Shown: positions 34,954 through 42,655 of the stretch, in pieces
Numbering within the stretch: the first letter of the stretch is position 1
Layout: the number at the start of each line of letters is the position of its first letter
Source: Desulforapulum autotrophicum HRM2
Lineage (GTDB): Bacteria; Desulfobacterota; Desulfobacteria; Desulfobacterales; Desulfobacteraceae
Reading direction: 5' to 3'
NCBI RefSeq assembly: GCF_000020365.1
Contig: NC_012108.1
Span: 1,860,001 to 1,924,000 of the forward strand
DNA: 64,000 nt
The notes under the pieces: generated by a model
The model's input: the letters and a program-made list of their open reading frames with translations, nothing else
Databases searched by the model: none
What the model was told of the DNA's origin: nothing
Program-made: the position numbers and the translations under genes

Positions 34954-36600
34954 CTATTTATATTGGCCTCGAATCACTTTTTTGTCAAGTTTGCCAACCC
35001 CTGTTTTAGCAATGGCGTCGACAAAGATGATCTTGTCTGGAATGCCATATTTGGGAAGGTTTCCCTGGTCATGCTGGTCAATAAAGGCTTGCTTTATTTC
35101 AGCTTCAAGGTCTTTACCTTTGTAAATTTCCTTGAGAACAATAAGGACAATGGGCCGTTCCCCCCATTTTTCATCGGCGATGCCGATGGCCGCAGCTTCA
35201 CTCACCGCGGGATGGCGGCTTGCAATATCCTCAAGCTCAAGGGACGAGACCCACTCTCCTCCGGTCTTGATCACATCCTTTACCCGGTCGGTAATCTTGA
35301 GATATCCTTCGGTATCAATGTTGCCCACATCCCCTGTGTGGAGCCAGCCCCCCTGCCAGAGTTCTTCACTTTTTTCTGGATTTTTAAGATACCCCTGGGT
35401 GAGCCAGGGACTCCTTGCCACCACCTCGCCCGTCTGCACCCCGTCGTGGGCCACGGGATCACCCATGGGATCAATGATTTCAATATCCACCAGTGGGATG
35501 GGAAGACCTGTTTTGCACCGGATATCAATCTGGCGGTCCTCGTCCCACGATTCCATATGGGGTTTGATGTGGGCCACGGTGAGCAGTGGACAGGTCTCAG
35601 ACATGCCGTAGGCTGAATAAAGATTGATCTTTGCCCCCATGGCAGCCTCACAAAGGCCCCTTGGAAGGGCTGATCCGCCAATGACAACCTTCCAGGTCGA
35701 AAGATCCACCGTTTTGATCACAGGTGAGTTGACCAGCATATGGATAATGGTGGGAACACAGTGGGAAAAGGTCACCTTTTCCGTGACCACAAGTTTCAGG
35801 ATCATGGCAGGTTCGTATCGTCCCGGATAGACCTGGCGGGCGCCAAGCATGGTGAACAGATAAGGCATTCCCCAGGCATGGACATGGAACATGGGAGTCA
35901 GGGGCATGTATACATCCTTTGAGGTCATGATGGCCTGGGAGTGGTAGGCGCAAAGGCCTGTCATGAGTCCAAAGGTGTGCATCACGATCTGACGATGGCT
36001 GAAGTAAACGCCCTTGGGGTCGCCCGTGGTGCCTGAAGTGTAAAAGGTAGTGGCCCTGGCGTTTTCGTCAAAATCCGGGAAGTCGTAGGTCTGTTTTGAC
36101 CCGGAGACAAGGGTCTCATAGTCAGTCTCAAATTTTATGGCAGTCTTGGGTGCTTCATCGGTTTCTTTGATCAGGATGATTTTTTTAACGGTTTTAATCT
36201 TATTGTAGATGGGCTCCAGAAGGGGAACAAGCTCCGAGTTTACAAGGATGACGTCATCTTCTGCATGGTTGATGGTATACAGGATCTGCTCCGGCGAAAG
36301 CCTTATATGAACCGTGTGAAGCACGGCACCCATCATGGGAACGGCAAAATAACACTCAAGATACCGGTGGCTGTCATAATCCATGACAGCCACCGTGTCA
36401 CCCTGTTTGACGCCGAGCCCTTTAAGGCCATTGGCAAGCTGGGCCACCCGTCGGTGGAAATCCCGGTAGGTATAGCGCATCTCATCCCTGTAAATGATCT
36501 CCTGGTCTGGTGAACGAACAAGGGAATTTGTCAGAAGATTTTTGATCAGCAACGGATAGGAATAGGCTGATTCAGTCTGCTCAATGATTTTAACACCCAT
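34954..36600 (-). CDS. AMP-dependent acyl-CoA synthetase (fatty acid-CoA ligase)
   Basis: A 548-residue adenylate-forming enzyme. A3 motif YTSGTTGDPKGVYFSHR (around residue 190), A5-like YSAYGMSETCPL, A7 LHTGDVGN, A8 DRVKDVIKTGGEWVSSLELE and C-terminal GVGKLDKKVI with the catalytic Lys. The pattern fits medium/long-chain fatty acid-CoA ligases of the FadK/AlkK type. AGGAGG precedes the ATG. It follows the 2Fe-2S protein by 36 bp and is probably the last gene of the DRTGG-HydS operon, an odd company for a fatty-acid enzyme. Confidence 0.92.
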   Translation of the reverse strand: MGVKIIEQTESAYSYPLLIKNLLTNSLVRSPDQEIIYRDEMRYTYRDFHRRVAQLANGLKGLGVKQGDTVAVMDYDSHRYLECYFAVPMMGAVLHTVHIRLSPEQILYTINHAEDDVILVNSELVPLLEPIYNKIKTVKKIILIKETDEAPKTAIKFETDYETLVSGSKQTYDFPDFDENARATTFYTSGTTGDPKGVYFSHRQIVMHTFGLMTGLCAYHSQAIMTSKDVYMPLTPMFHVHAWGMPYLFTMLGARQVYPGRYEPAMILKLVVTEKVTFSHCVPTIIHMLVNSPVIKTVDLSTWKVVIGGSALPRGLCEAAMGAKINLYSAYGMSETCPLLTVAHIKPHMESWDEDRQIDIRCKTGLPIPLVDIEIIDPMGDPVAHDGVQTGEVVARSPWLTQGYLKNPEKSEELWQGGWLHTGDVGNIDTEGYLKITDRVKDVIKTGGEWVSSLELEDIASRHPAVSEAAAIGIADEKWGERPIVLIVLKEIYKGKDLEAEIKQAFIDQHDQGNLPKYGIPDKIIFVDAIAKTGVGKLDKKVIRGQYK

Positions 36601-36636
36601 AATCGGTTTTTCCTCCTAAATAACGGTTGATTGATG

Positions 36637-37005
36637 TTAGCCCTTACCCAGGGCAAAATCGGTCTGAACCTCCCCCTTTAAAATGTGGCGTCTGAATACC
36701 TGCCGGGTTTTATTGGGGTCCATCTTTTTGTATACAATGGGTTCCTGCCCAACGATTTCAACGGTGATGTTGGGCTCGCTGCTGCACATGCCAAGGCAGC
36801 CTGCAGCAACGATTTTGATGTCAGTTCTGTTTGATTCGGCCTTTTCTTCTAAAAGGGTGTTCATAACGCTTCTTGCCCCGGCCGCAATACCACAGGTTCC
36901 CATGTGGACAGTCACCTTGACCGTTGTTTCCCCTCCCCTGAGGGAGGATTCCTGGGATGTCTTTTCCTTGATTCGTTTGAGATCTTCCACTGAAATCTTT
37001 GCCAT
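36637..37005 (-). CDS. Thioredoxin-like [2Fe-2S] ferredoxin (NuoE C-terminal-like)
   Basis: A 122-residue protein of the thioredoxin-like 2Fe-2S ferredoxin family. The four ligand cysteines are in VHMGTCGIAAGA, VAAGCLGMCSSEP (C-GMC) with the first pair spaced as in short NuoE homologues; the fold region is KVTVHMGTC ... ITVEIVGQEPIVYKKMD. It can shuttle electrons between NADH-module flavoproteins and hydrogenase-type partners. It is the sixth gene of the operon, 9 bp after the HATPase gene. Confidence 0.85.
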   Translation of the reverse strand: MAKISVEDLKRIKEKTSQESSLRGGETTVKVTVHMGTCGIAAGARSVMNTLLEEKAESNRTDIKIVAAGCLGMCSSEPNITVEIVGQEPIVYKKMDPNKTRQVFRRHILKGEVQTDFALGKG

Positions 37006-37014
37006 TTTACGTCC

Positions 37015-37548
37015 TCATTGTTTGCAAAAGTCATTTATCATCTCTTTTATCCGGGACAGGATGGCCGGGTCATTGAGCTCGACGGTATCGAGCCCTGATT
37101 TGAGTTCGGCCGTGTTCATTGTGAAACTGTCCTGGAAAAGAATATGATGGTATCTTATACCAATGTCAGGGTAACCTGCAATAAGAGTTGTCATGGTCGC
37201 TCCCAAGTCGCCCAGGGGAGCCCTGTCAAGATGGTCAATGGCAAAGGTGGCCGTAACCGTTGTTCCGTTGCCCTGTCTGCTTTGAATGGAAAATATGCCT
37301 TCGCATCTTTCCGATGCTGCCTTGAACAGCGCAATGCCTAAGCCCACCCTTCTTGTGGTCCGGGAGGTGACAAAGGGATCGGAAATAACGGCCAGCATGG
37401 CGGGGTCAATGCCTTTGCCATTGTCCGTGACCGTAATTTTGATGTGGGTGTGGAGATGGGTTTCGTCTATTTTAATATCAATCTGGGTCGCCCCTGCTTG
37501 AATACTATTTTCCACAAGGTCCAGGATGTGCAGTGACAGCTCTTTCAA
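37015..37548 (-). CDS. HATPase-domain protein of the HydS-like operon
   Basis: A 177-residue protein made of a GHKL ATPase domain without dimerisation/His-phosphotransfer domain: N-box LHILDLVENSIQAGA, G1 VTDNGKGID, G2 RRVGLGIALFK and a G3-like GNGTTVTATF. The C-terminal 60 residues are unassigned. It may act as a protein kinase or an ATP-dependent switch for the neighbouring proteins. It starts 3 bp after the PHP gene. Confidence 0.85.
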   Translation of the reverse strand: MKELSLHILDLVENSIQAGATQIDIKIDETHLHTHIKITVTDNGKGIDPAMLAVISDPFVTSRTTRRVGLGIALFKAASERCEGIFSIQSRQGNGTTVTATFAIDHLDRAPLGDLGATMTTLIAGYPDIGIRYHHILFQDSFTMNTAELKSGLDTVELNDPAILSRIKEMINDFCKQ

Positions 37549-37551
37549 CGA

Positions 37552-38307
37552 TCAGAATCCTCTGGTTGTGAAGGTCGTATCGCCCCGTTTCAGTGTAGAT
37601 GCCATGGCCTCAAATGTCGGAATAGTCATATGAAACACGGTCGTTCCCTGTCCCATTTCGTCGAGGCGATGTGCGTCAGACGATACTAAACAGGGAAGGG
37701 TAGTTTTGTCAAGGAAATACCGTTCTTGTTTGTGGGCAATTGTTCTGGCCGTTATTTCCACACCGTCAAGGCCAAGATCCAGGGGAATGAAACCAAGCTG
37801 GCCAAGGATGCTGTAGCTGGTTCGGTCAATGTGGGCGGCAATGGCAATGCCGCCCTGTTGGTGGATGAGATCCACTGCCTCCTTTACCGTGAGTTGACAC
37901 GCCTGGATCAGAAGTTTCTGCTCTTGTCCAATCACCATGTCCTGTTCGTCGGCAATGACCTGAAAACCAAAAAGGTCAGGTGCGTTATTTTGGGTCAATC
38001 CCTGGTAAACAACCGCTGCCACGGCTTCTGCCTGGCAGATGCTTTTGTGGATGCCCAGAAGGTGGACCTCCTCTTTTGTGCAGATTTCAAGTCCTGGCAG
38101 GACAAGGATGCCTGCTGTTTTGCCAAGGGTCATGATCGGGCGGGCATTTTTTGATGCGTTGTGATCGCAGATGGCGATGATGTCCAGTCCCAGCGCTCCG
38201 GCCCGTTTGATAATTTTTTTTGGGGTCATATCCCAGTCACCACAGGGGGAGAGGCAGGTGTGGACGTGCAGATCGGCCTTAAAGCCTTTCTTTGTCGCCA
38301 CGGGCAC
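37552..38307 (-). CDS. PHP-domain phosphoesterase-like protein
   Basis: A 251-residue protein of the PHP family, metal-dependent phosphoesterases. Motif I ADLHVHTCLSPCGDWDM, motif II IAICDHNAS, then LPGLEICTKEEVHLLGIH, IAAHIDR and the C-terminal LVSSDAHRLDEMG supply the metal-binding His/Asp/Glu set, so it should be active. It starts at a GTG 2 bp after the HydS-like stop. PHP genes accompany HydS-type hydrogenase genes in many anaerobes (established association); the substrate is unknown. Confidence 0.88.
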   Translation of the reverse strand: MPVATKKGFKADLHVHTCLSPCGDWDMTPKKIIKRAGALGLDIIAICDHNASKNARPIMTLGKTAGILVLPGLEICTKEEVHLLGIHKSICQAEAVAAVVYQGLTQNNAPDLFGFQVIADEQDMVIGQEQKLLIQACQLTVKEAVDLIHQQGGIAIAAHIDRTSYSILGQLGFIPLDLGLDGVEITARTIAHKQERYFLDKTTLPCLVSSDAHRLDEMGQGTTVFHMTIPTFEAMASTLKRGDTTFTTRGF

Positions 38308-38309
38308 GG

Positions 38310-39956
38310 TTAAACGCCCTGGAGCAGGGCAAGACGCGTGGCAAGGTCAAAGGCTGATCTGTCCGATAGAAACAGGGGGATTTCCTCGTCATCGGCCTTT
38401 TGGCAGGTGGCCGTGTCCGGTCGGTTGCCGCAGGTGATGATGATGCAGGCGATTTCTTTTAAAACGGCCACGGCAATGATGTTCTGGTGGGCCTGGACTG
38501 TCAGCCAGACGTTGTGTTCTGCGGCATTTGCCATGACGTCACTTAAAAGGTCGCCGCAGTAACCGCCTGACAGGGGCCGGCCAAGCCCCTTTCCCCCGGC
38601 TGCCAGGACAAGATCTAATTTGTCTTTTAAATCCGATACCTTCAACATTTTGTCGTTCATATGGGGTACAATCTCCTGTTTAAATATTTTGCACTCGGTT
38701 AATCTGGCCCTTTTCCTGACCACATCCTCTGCAAAGGTCAGACAGTCGGGTGCACCGCAGGCTGAACAGTTGAATTTTGGCAGGCGGTCATAAATCCGGT
38801 TGATCTTTGTGAGATCATCAATGGAAAGGGGTTCTTTTTTCTGACCAAAAATTTTTTCCATTTTTGAGGAGGTCAATTTGTCAAAAAAACGTTTTTTAGC
38901 ATAGACATTTTCCAAGGTCTTTTTTTGATGGCGATTCCTGACTTCAAGCCGGGCAATATGCTGCAAAAGATTGTTCTTTGCCACATACTTGTCAACGGCA
39001 CACAGGGAACCGCCGACACACCCCTCCCTGCAGTACCTGAATTCAATGAAGTCATAGTCTTTGAAAAGGCCCAGTTCAATTTTTTCAAGGTACTCGATGG
39101 TTTGATTCACTCCAGATATGGCAATGGCGTTCTGGATGGTTGTTCCGGCCGTCTCTCCCCCTGAAATTCCCCACAGCAGACTGTTACCCGTTGGGGGTTC
39201 TTCAAATTCAAACACGGGACCATCGTTCAAGGGGGTGTACTCCAGGGCTTTTATCTCGTGTTTGAGCTCCGCATAGATCTGGTTAATCCCGATGGTCCTG
39301 GAAAGATAGGGCGTTGAATGGTGGGGGGTTGAGCTTTCCAGGGTCATTTTGGTGGGGCAGGGGTTTAAGTAAAAGATGGATATTTCGCCAATCTCAATGC
39401 CATGGTGTCGTGCAATAAAGGCTGCCACATCCTTGACCATGAGGGACACGGGTCTAAGTACCGGGTGGAGTAGGTTCATGAGGCTTGGGAATCTGAAAGC
39501 GATCAGCCGAAGCACCACCGGGCAGAGGGTGGAGATGACCGGACGTCCTTCTCTGGAAACGTTGAGACTTTGGATGTGCTGTTCCGTAGCCTTCTTAAAA
39601 AGGGTTAAAAAGTAGGACATGTCCACGGTGTGTTTAAATCCCATCTGTTTGAGCCCCTTGAGTACCTTATCCGGGGTGGCATGGGAAAATTGTGAGTAGA
39701 GAACAGGCGGCACCAGCACGACCGGGAAAGGGGTCTTTTTGAACTGTCCATAGGGGGCGGTGGTCGGGGTGATGCACTCCTGGGGGCAGACAGTGACGCA
39801 CTCTCCGCCTCCGATGCAGTTGTCCACAAGAAGAAGACTCTTCCCGTCTTTGATTCGGATGGCCTTGGTGGGGCAGACCTTGACGCAGGCCCCGCATCCG
39901 TTACAGTCACGGCTGTCAAAGGAAACATAACATGGAAGATTTTTGACCGTAGTCAT
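38310..39956 (-). CDS. HydS-like (putative sensory) [FeFe]-hydrogenase-related protein
   Basis: A 548-residue protein. N-terminal 2[4Fe-4S] ferredoxin (CNGCGACVKVCP, CIGGGECVTVCP), then an [FeFe]-hydrogenase large-subunit-like core with L1 STLCP, L2 NPCPTKMTLE and L3 RYCREGCVGGSLC. All four cysteines that would hold the H-cluster [4Fe-4S] are present, but L1 lacks the proton-transfer Cys of TSCCP. A Fes-type 4Fe-4S motif (FNCSACGAPDCLTFAEDVV) and a DRTGG-like C-terminal domain follow. This layout fits the sensory group, not catalytic enzymes. The start overlaps the RsbW-like stop by 4 bp. No HydEFG maturases are in the window. Confidence 0.85.
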   Translation of the reverse strand: MTTVKNLPCYVSFDSRDCNGCGACVKVCPTKAIRIKDGKSLLLVDNCIGGGECVTVCPQECITPTTAPYGQFKKTPFPVVLVPPVLYSQFSHATPDKVLKGLKQMGFKHTVDMSYFLTLFKKATEQHIQSLNVSREGRPVISTLCPVVLRLIAFRFPSLMNLLHPVLRPVSLMVKDVAAFIARHHGIEIGEISIFYLNPCPTKMTLESSTPHHSTPYLSRTIGINQIYAELKHEIKALEYTPLNDGPVFEFEEPPTGNSLLWGISGGETAGTTIQNAIAISGVNQTIEYLEKIELGLFKDYDFIEFRYCREGCVGGSLCAVDKYVAKNNLLQHIARLEVRNRHQKKTLENVYAKKRFFDKLTSSKMEKIFGQKKEPLSIDDLTKINRIYDRLPKFNCSACGAPDCLTFAEDVVRKRARLTECKIFKQEIVPHMNDKMLKVSDLKDKLDLVLAAGGKGLGRPLSGGYCGDLLSDVMANAAEHNVWLTVQAHQNIIAVAVLKEIACIIITCGNRPDTATCQKADDEEIPLFLSDRSAFDLATRLALLQGV

Positions 39957-40384
39957 TTCCGATCTCCGGTTTTAAACTCCATTTTAATGGTTGTACCCTC
40001 TCCGGGTATGGAAGTCATTTCAAACCGGTCGGCATTTTTTTTCATGTTCGGCAGTCCCATGCCTGCCCCAAACCCCATTTCCCTGAATTCGTCAGGAGCT
40101 GTTGAAAAACCGACCTGCATGGCCTGTTCAATATCTTCGATACCGGGGCCTTTGTCGGTTATGCATATCACTATTTTGGTCGCAGACAGTTCCAGGTTGA
40201 GGCGACCGTTTTGTGCGTGCATGACAACGTTCATTTCACCTTCATAGCCGCACACGGCAACCCTGCGGATAATGTCGGGGGGCGTGTTCAGGGCTTTGAG
40301 TATGTTTTTGATTTCAATGGACGCCTTTCCGGCATGGATAAAATCCCTGTGTTTGATGAGAAATGTTTTTACCAGGTTTTCCAT
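39953..40384 (-). CDS. RsbW/anti-sigma-type ATPase
   Basis: A 143-residue GHKL-type ATPase resembling anti-sigma regulatory kinases (RsbW/SpoIIAB): GYEGEMNVVMHAQNG for the N-box region, ITDKGPGIEDIEQAM (G1), GFGAGMGLPNMKKNADRFEM (G2) and GEGTTIKMEF. Such proteins phosphorylate or sequester partners. It lies between the DRTGG gene (12 bp) and the HydS-like gene (4-bp overlap), so a regulatory circuit within this operon is likely. Confidence 0.88.
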   Translation of the reverse strand: MENLVKTFLIKHRDFIHAGKASIEIKNILKALNTPPDIIRRVAVCGYEGEMNVVMHAQNGRLNLELSATKIVICITDKGPGIEDIEQAMQVGFSTAPDEFREMGFGAGMGLPNMKKNADRFEMTSIPGEGTTIKMEFKTGDRK

Positions 40385-40396
40385 GGGACCTCCGGA

Positions 40397-40750
40397 TTAT
40401 CGTCCGTTGTCAAGGCCTTTAAGTTCGTGCATATACAGCCGTCCACTTGCGACAAACATGGACAGGGGGGTGGTAAGAAGGGGGAGATTCTCTTCCCTTG
40501 CAAGGTCAATGATCGCCTGGTGGGGAACTTTTCCCCTGATGAGAACAATGGCACTTGCTCCGGCAATGGAAGCTGTCCTGATCACCTGTTGTGTGGTCAG
40601 GCCTGTCAGGAGGAGTGACCCTGCTGAGTCGGCAGCCAGTATATCGCTCATCAGATCGCTTGCCCCGACGTTAAGAACCTCTTTTGAGCATAACTCACGG
40701 CCGAAAAGAAATCTAGCCTTGAGTATCATGGCTATTTCTGAGAGTAACAT
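40397..40750 (-). CDS. DRTGG-domain protein
   Basis: A 117-residue single DRTGG-domain protein (PF07085): LNVGASDLMSDILAADSAGS, LLLTGLTTQQVIRTASIAGA and AIVLIRGKVPHQAIIDLA. The domain occurs next to CBS domains and is thought to bind nucleotides or sense metabolites. It is the first gene of the HydS-type operon; the HydS-like protein carries a related domain at its C-terminus, so the two may interact. Confidence 0.85.
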   Translation of the reverse strand: MLLSEIAMILKARFLFGRELCSKEVLNVGASDLMSDILAADSAGSLLLTGLTTQQVIRTASIAGASAIVLIRGKVPHQAIIDLAREENLPLLTTPLSMFVASGRLYMHELKGLDNGR

Positions 40751-40916
40751 TTTTGATTATTAAGGTATTCTTCTTTGCAAGTCAATGAAAAAGGGGCAAA
40801 GAATCTGGATGGCGAATCATGGCTGGCGTTTACCGGGCAAATCGGTTATTGTTAAAATTTTCATGGAATTCTGAAAATATCAGTGTCCGTGAACGACGGT
40901 CAGGCATGGAGGTTTG

Positions 40917-42032
40917 GTGAGGTTTCTTTTTCTAGAATCGTTTTTTGGTGGGTCGCACAAGGCTTTTGCCCTGGGGTTGAAGGCCCATTCAAACCATGAG
41001 ATAGACATTGTAACGCTTCCTGACCATTACTGGCGATGGCGCATGCGTGGGGCGGCCCTTCTTTTCCATGAAAGGATTGACAACCTTTCCGCCTATGACG
41101 GCGTCATTGCAACAGACATGATCAATCTGAGTGATTTCATGGCCATGGCCGGCCCCAACACGCCGCCGGTCTTGGCCTATTTCCATGAAAATCAGCTGGG
41201 CTATCCAGACAACCCAGGGGTTCCCCCGGAAGTGCAGTATGGATTCATGAACATGACAACGGCCCTTTGTGCCGATCGGGTTTTCTTTAATTCAAGATTC
41301 CAGATGGAGCAGTTTCTGGCCGGGGTGGAAGGGCTGCTCACAACAATGCCTGATTTAAATCCGTCGTGGGTGGGCAGAACCATCCGCGCAAGGTCCGGGG
41401 TGCTTTACCCTGGATGCAGTTTTCCCGTGGGCAGCTCTGAATCCTTGCCAGACAAGGCGCTTGCCCCCCTGGTGATCTGGAATCATCGGTGGGAGTATGA
41501 TAAAAAGCCGGAACGGTTTTTCAGGGCTCTTGGCGAAATTAAACGAAGAGGGATACCCTTTAGACTCGCGTTGCTTGGTGGGGGCGTATCAAAGATTCCA
41601 AAGGCATTCCTTGCTGCAAGAGAGGCGTTTAAACAAGAGATCGTGGTGTTTGGTCATGTCCCGTCCAAGTCGGTGTATTTTGACTGGCTCAGCCGGGGTC
41701 ATATCGTTGTGAGTACGGCCATTCAGGAAAATTTCGGTATCTCTGTGGTGGAGGCCGTGGGCATGGGGTGCATTCCGCTCTTGCCGGACAGGCTCGCCTA
41801 TCCTGAAATTATGCCCCGGGAACACCATGGAACCATATTGTATAAGGACCATGGGGACCTGGTGGATAAACTGGCAGGCTTTTTGCTTTCGTCTGACCGC
41901 CATGAACCGCTTGGGAGAAATCTTGCCCAGGCCATGGAGGAATATGCCTGGAACCATGTGATTAAAAAATATGATGAGATCCTCAACCACCTGGCGGCCA
42001 TGGATCGAACCCGGGTCTGGGAAAAGTTTTAA
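40917..42032 (+). CDS. tRNA-queuosine mannosyltransferase homologue (DUF3524 + GT4)
   Basis: A 371-residue glycosyltransferase. The N-terminal part (FLFLESFFGGSHKAFALGL, then LAYFHENQLGYP) is the DUF3524 domain of the QTMAN/GTDC1 family, which adds mannose to queuosine in tRNA-Asp in animals. The C-terminal part is GT4-like: APLVIWNHRWEYDKKPERF, then STAIQENFGISVVEAVGMGC with the E-x7-E motif. The GTG at 40917 is taken as start because GGAGG ends four bases before it; the TTG one codon earlier is too close. The gene stands between the divergent DRTGG operon and nuoE. Confidence 0.85.
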   Translation: MRFLFLESFFGGSHKAFALGLKAHSNHEIDIVTLPDHYWRWRMRGAALLFHERIDNLSAYDGVIATDMINLSDFMAMAGPNTPPVLAYFHENQLGYPDNPGVPPEVQYGFMNMTTALCADRVFFNSRFQMEQFLAGVEGLLTTMPDLNPSWVGRTIRARSGVLYPGCSFPVGSSESLPDKALAPLVIWNHRWEYDKKPERFFRALGEIKRRGIPFRLALLGGGVSKIPKAFLAAREAFKQEIVVFGHVPSKSVYFDWLSRGHIVVSTAIQENFGISVVEAVGMGCIPLLPDRLAYPEIMPREHHGTILYKDHGDLVDKLAGFLLSSDRHEPLGRNLAQAMEEYAWNHVIKKYDEILNHLAAMDRTRVWEKF

Positions 42033-42139
42033 ACGATGATTGACAATTTGTGTTGACTGTGAAAATAGAGAACCATCAGTATTGCATTAAAAATCAAATA
42101 ATAAGATAGGTTAGTCGTGTATTGAGTCTAGGAGAAATT

Positions 42140-42634
42140 ATGAAACAGAAGACCCACCCCCTTCATCCAGATATCTCAGAGGATATGTGGGGTAAAATAG
42201 ACAAGATTATTGCAAGCGGGAAGGGCATACCCGGTTCCCTGATATCCGTTCTTCGCGAAAGCCAGGAAGTTGTGGGATATCTGCCATCTGAACTTATCAA
42301 CCACATCAGCCACGGGCTTGTTCTTCCCACAAGCCAGGTGTTTGGCGTGGCAACCTTTTATTCTTTTTTCTCTCTTACGCCAAAGGGCCGGCATACGATC
42401 AGGGTGTGTACGGGTACAGCCTGTTATGTCAAAGGTATCAAGGAGGCCATTGGGCGTATCCACGGCACCTATGGTATTAAGGAGGGGGAAACCACAGAGG
42501 ATCGTAAATTTTCCCTTGAGGGGGTCAGATGTCTGGGTGCCTGTGGCCTGGCACCTGTCATGATTGTTGATAAGGATATCTACGGCCAGGTGACCTCGGA
42601 TAAGGTGATCAATATTCTCGAGAAATACGAATAG
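42140..42634 (+). CDS. nuoE: NuoE/HydC-like NADH module [2Fe-2S] subunit
   Basis: A 164-residue protein of the NuoE/24-kDa family: N-terminal helical bundle (LISVLRESQEVVGYLPSELI), GVATFYSFFSL, and the 2Fe-2S ligands in RVCTGTACYVKG and EGVRCLGACGLAPVM. The start is the ATG at 42140 with AGGAGA six bases upstream; the frame is open to a TTG at 42122 with nothing before it. It forms, with the NuoF-like protein 21 bp downstream, the NADH-oxidising or -reducing half of a soluble complex; the partner is not encoded here. A TTGACA/TTGACT cluster at 42039-42058 may be the promoter. Confidence 0.93.
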   Translation: MKQKTHPLHPDISEDMWGKIDKIIASGKGIPGSLISVLRESQEVVGYLPSELINHISHGLVLPTSQVFGVATFYSFFSLTPKGRHTIRVCTGTACYVKGIKEAIGRIHGTYGIKEGETTEDRKFSLEGVRCLGACGLAPVMIVDKDIYGQVTSDKVINILEKYE

Positions 42635-42655
42635 GGCCATACAGGGGAGAAAAAG

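Noticed and set aside
42122-42139. TTG start for the NuoE-like gene
   Set aside because: No ribosome site precedes it, whereas AGGAGA lies at the right distance from the ATG at 42140.
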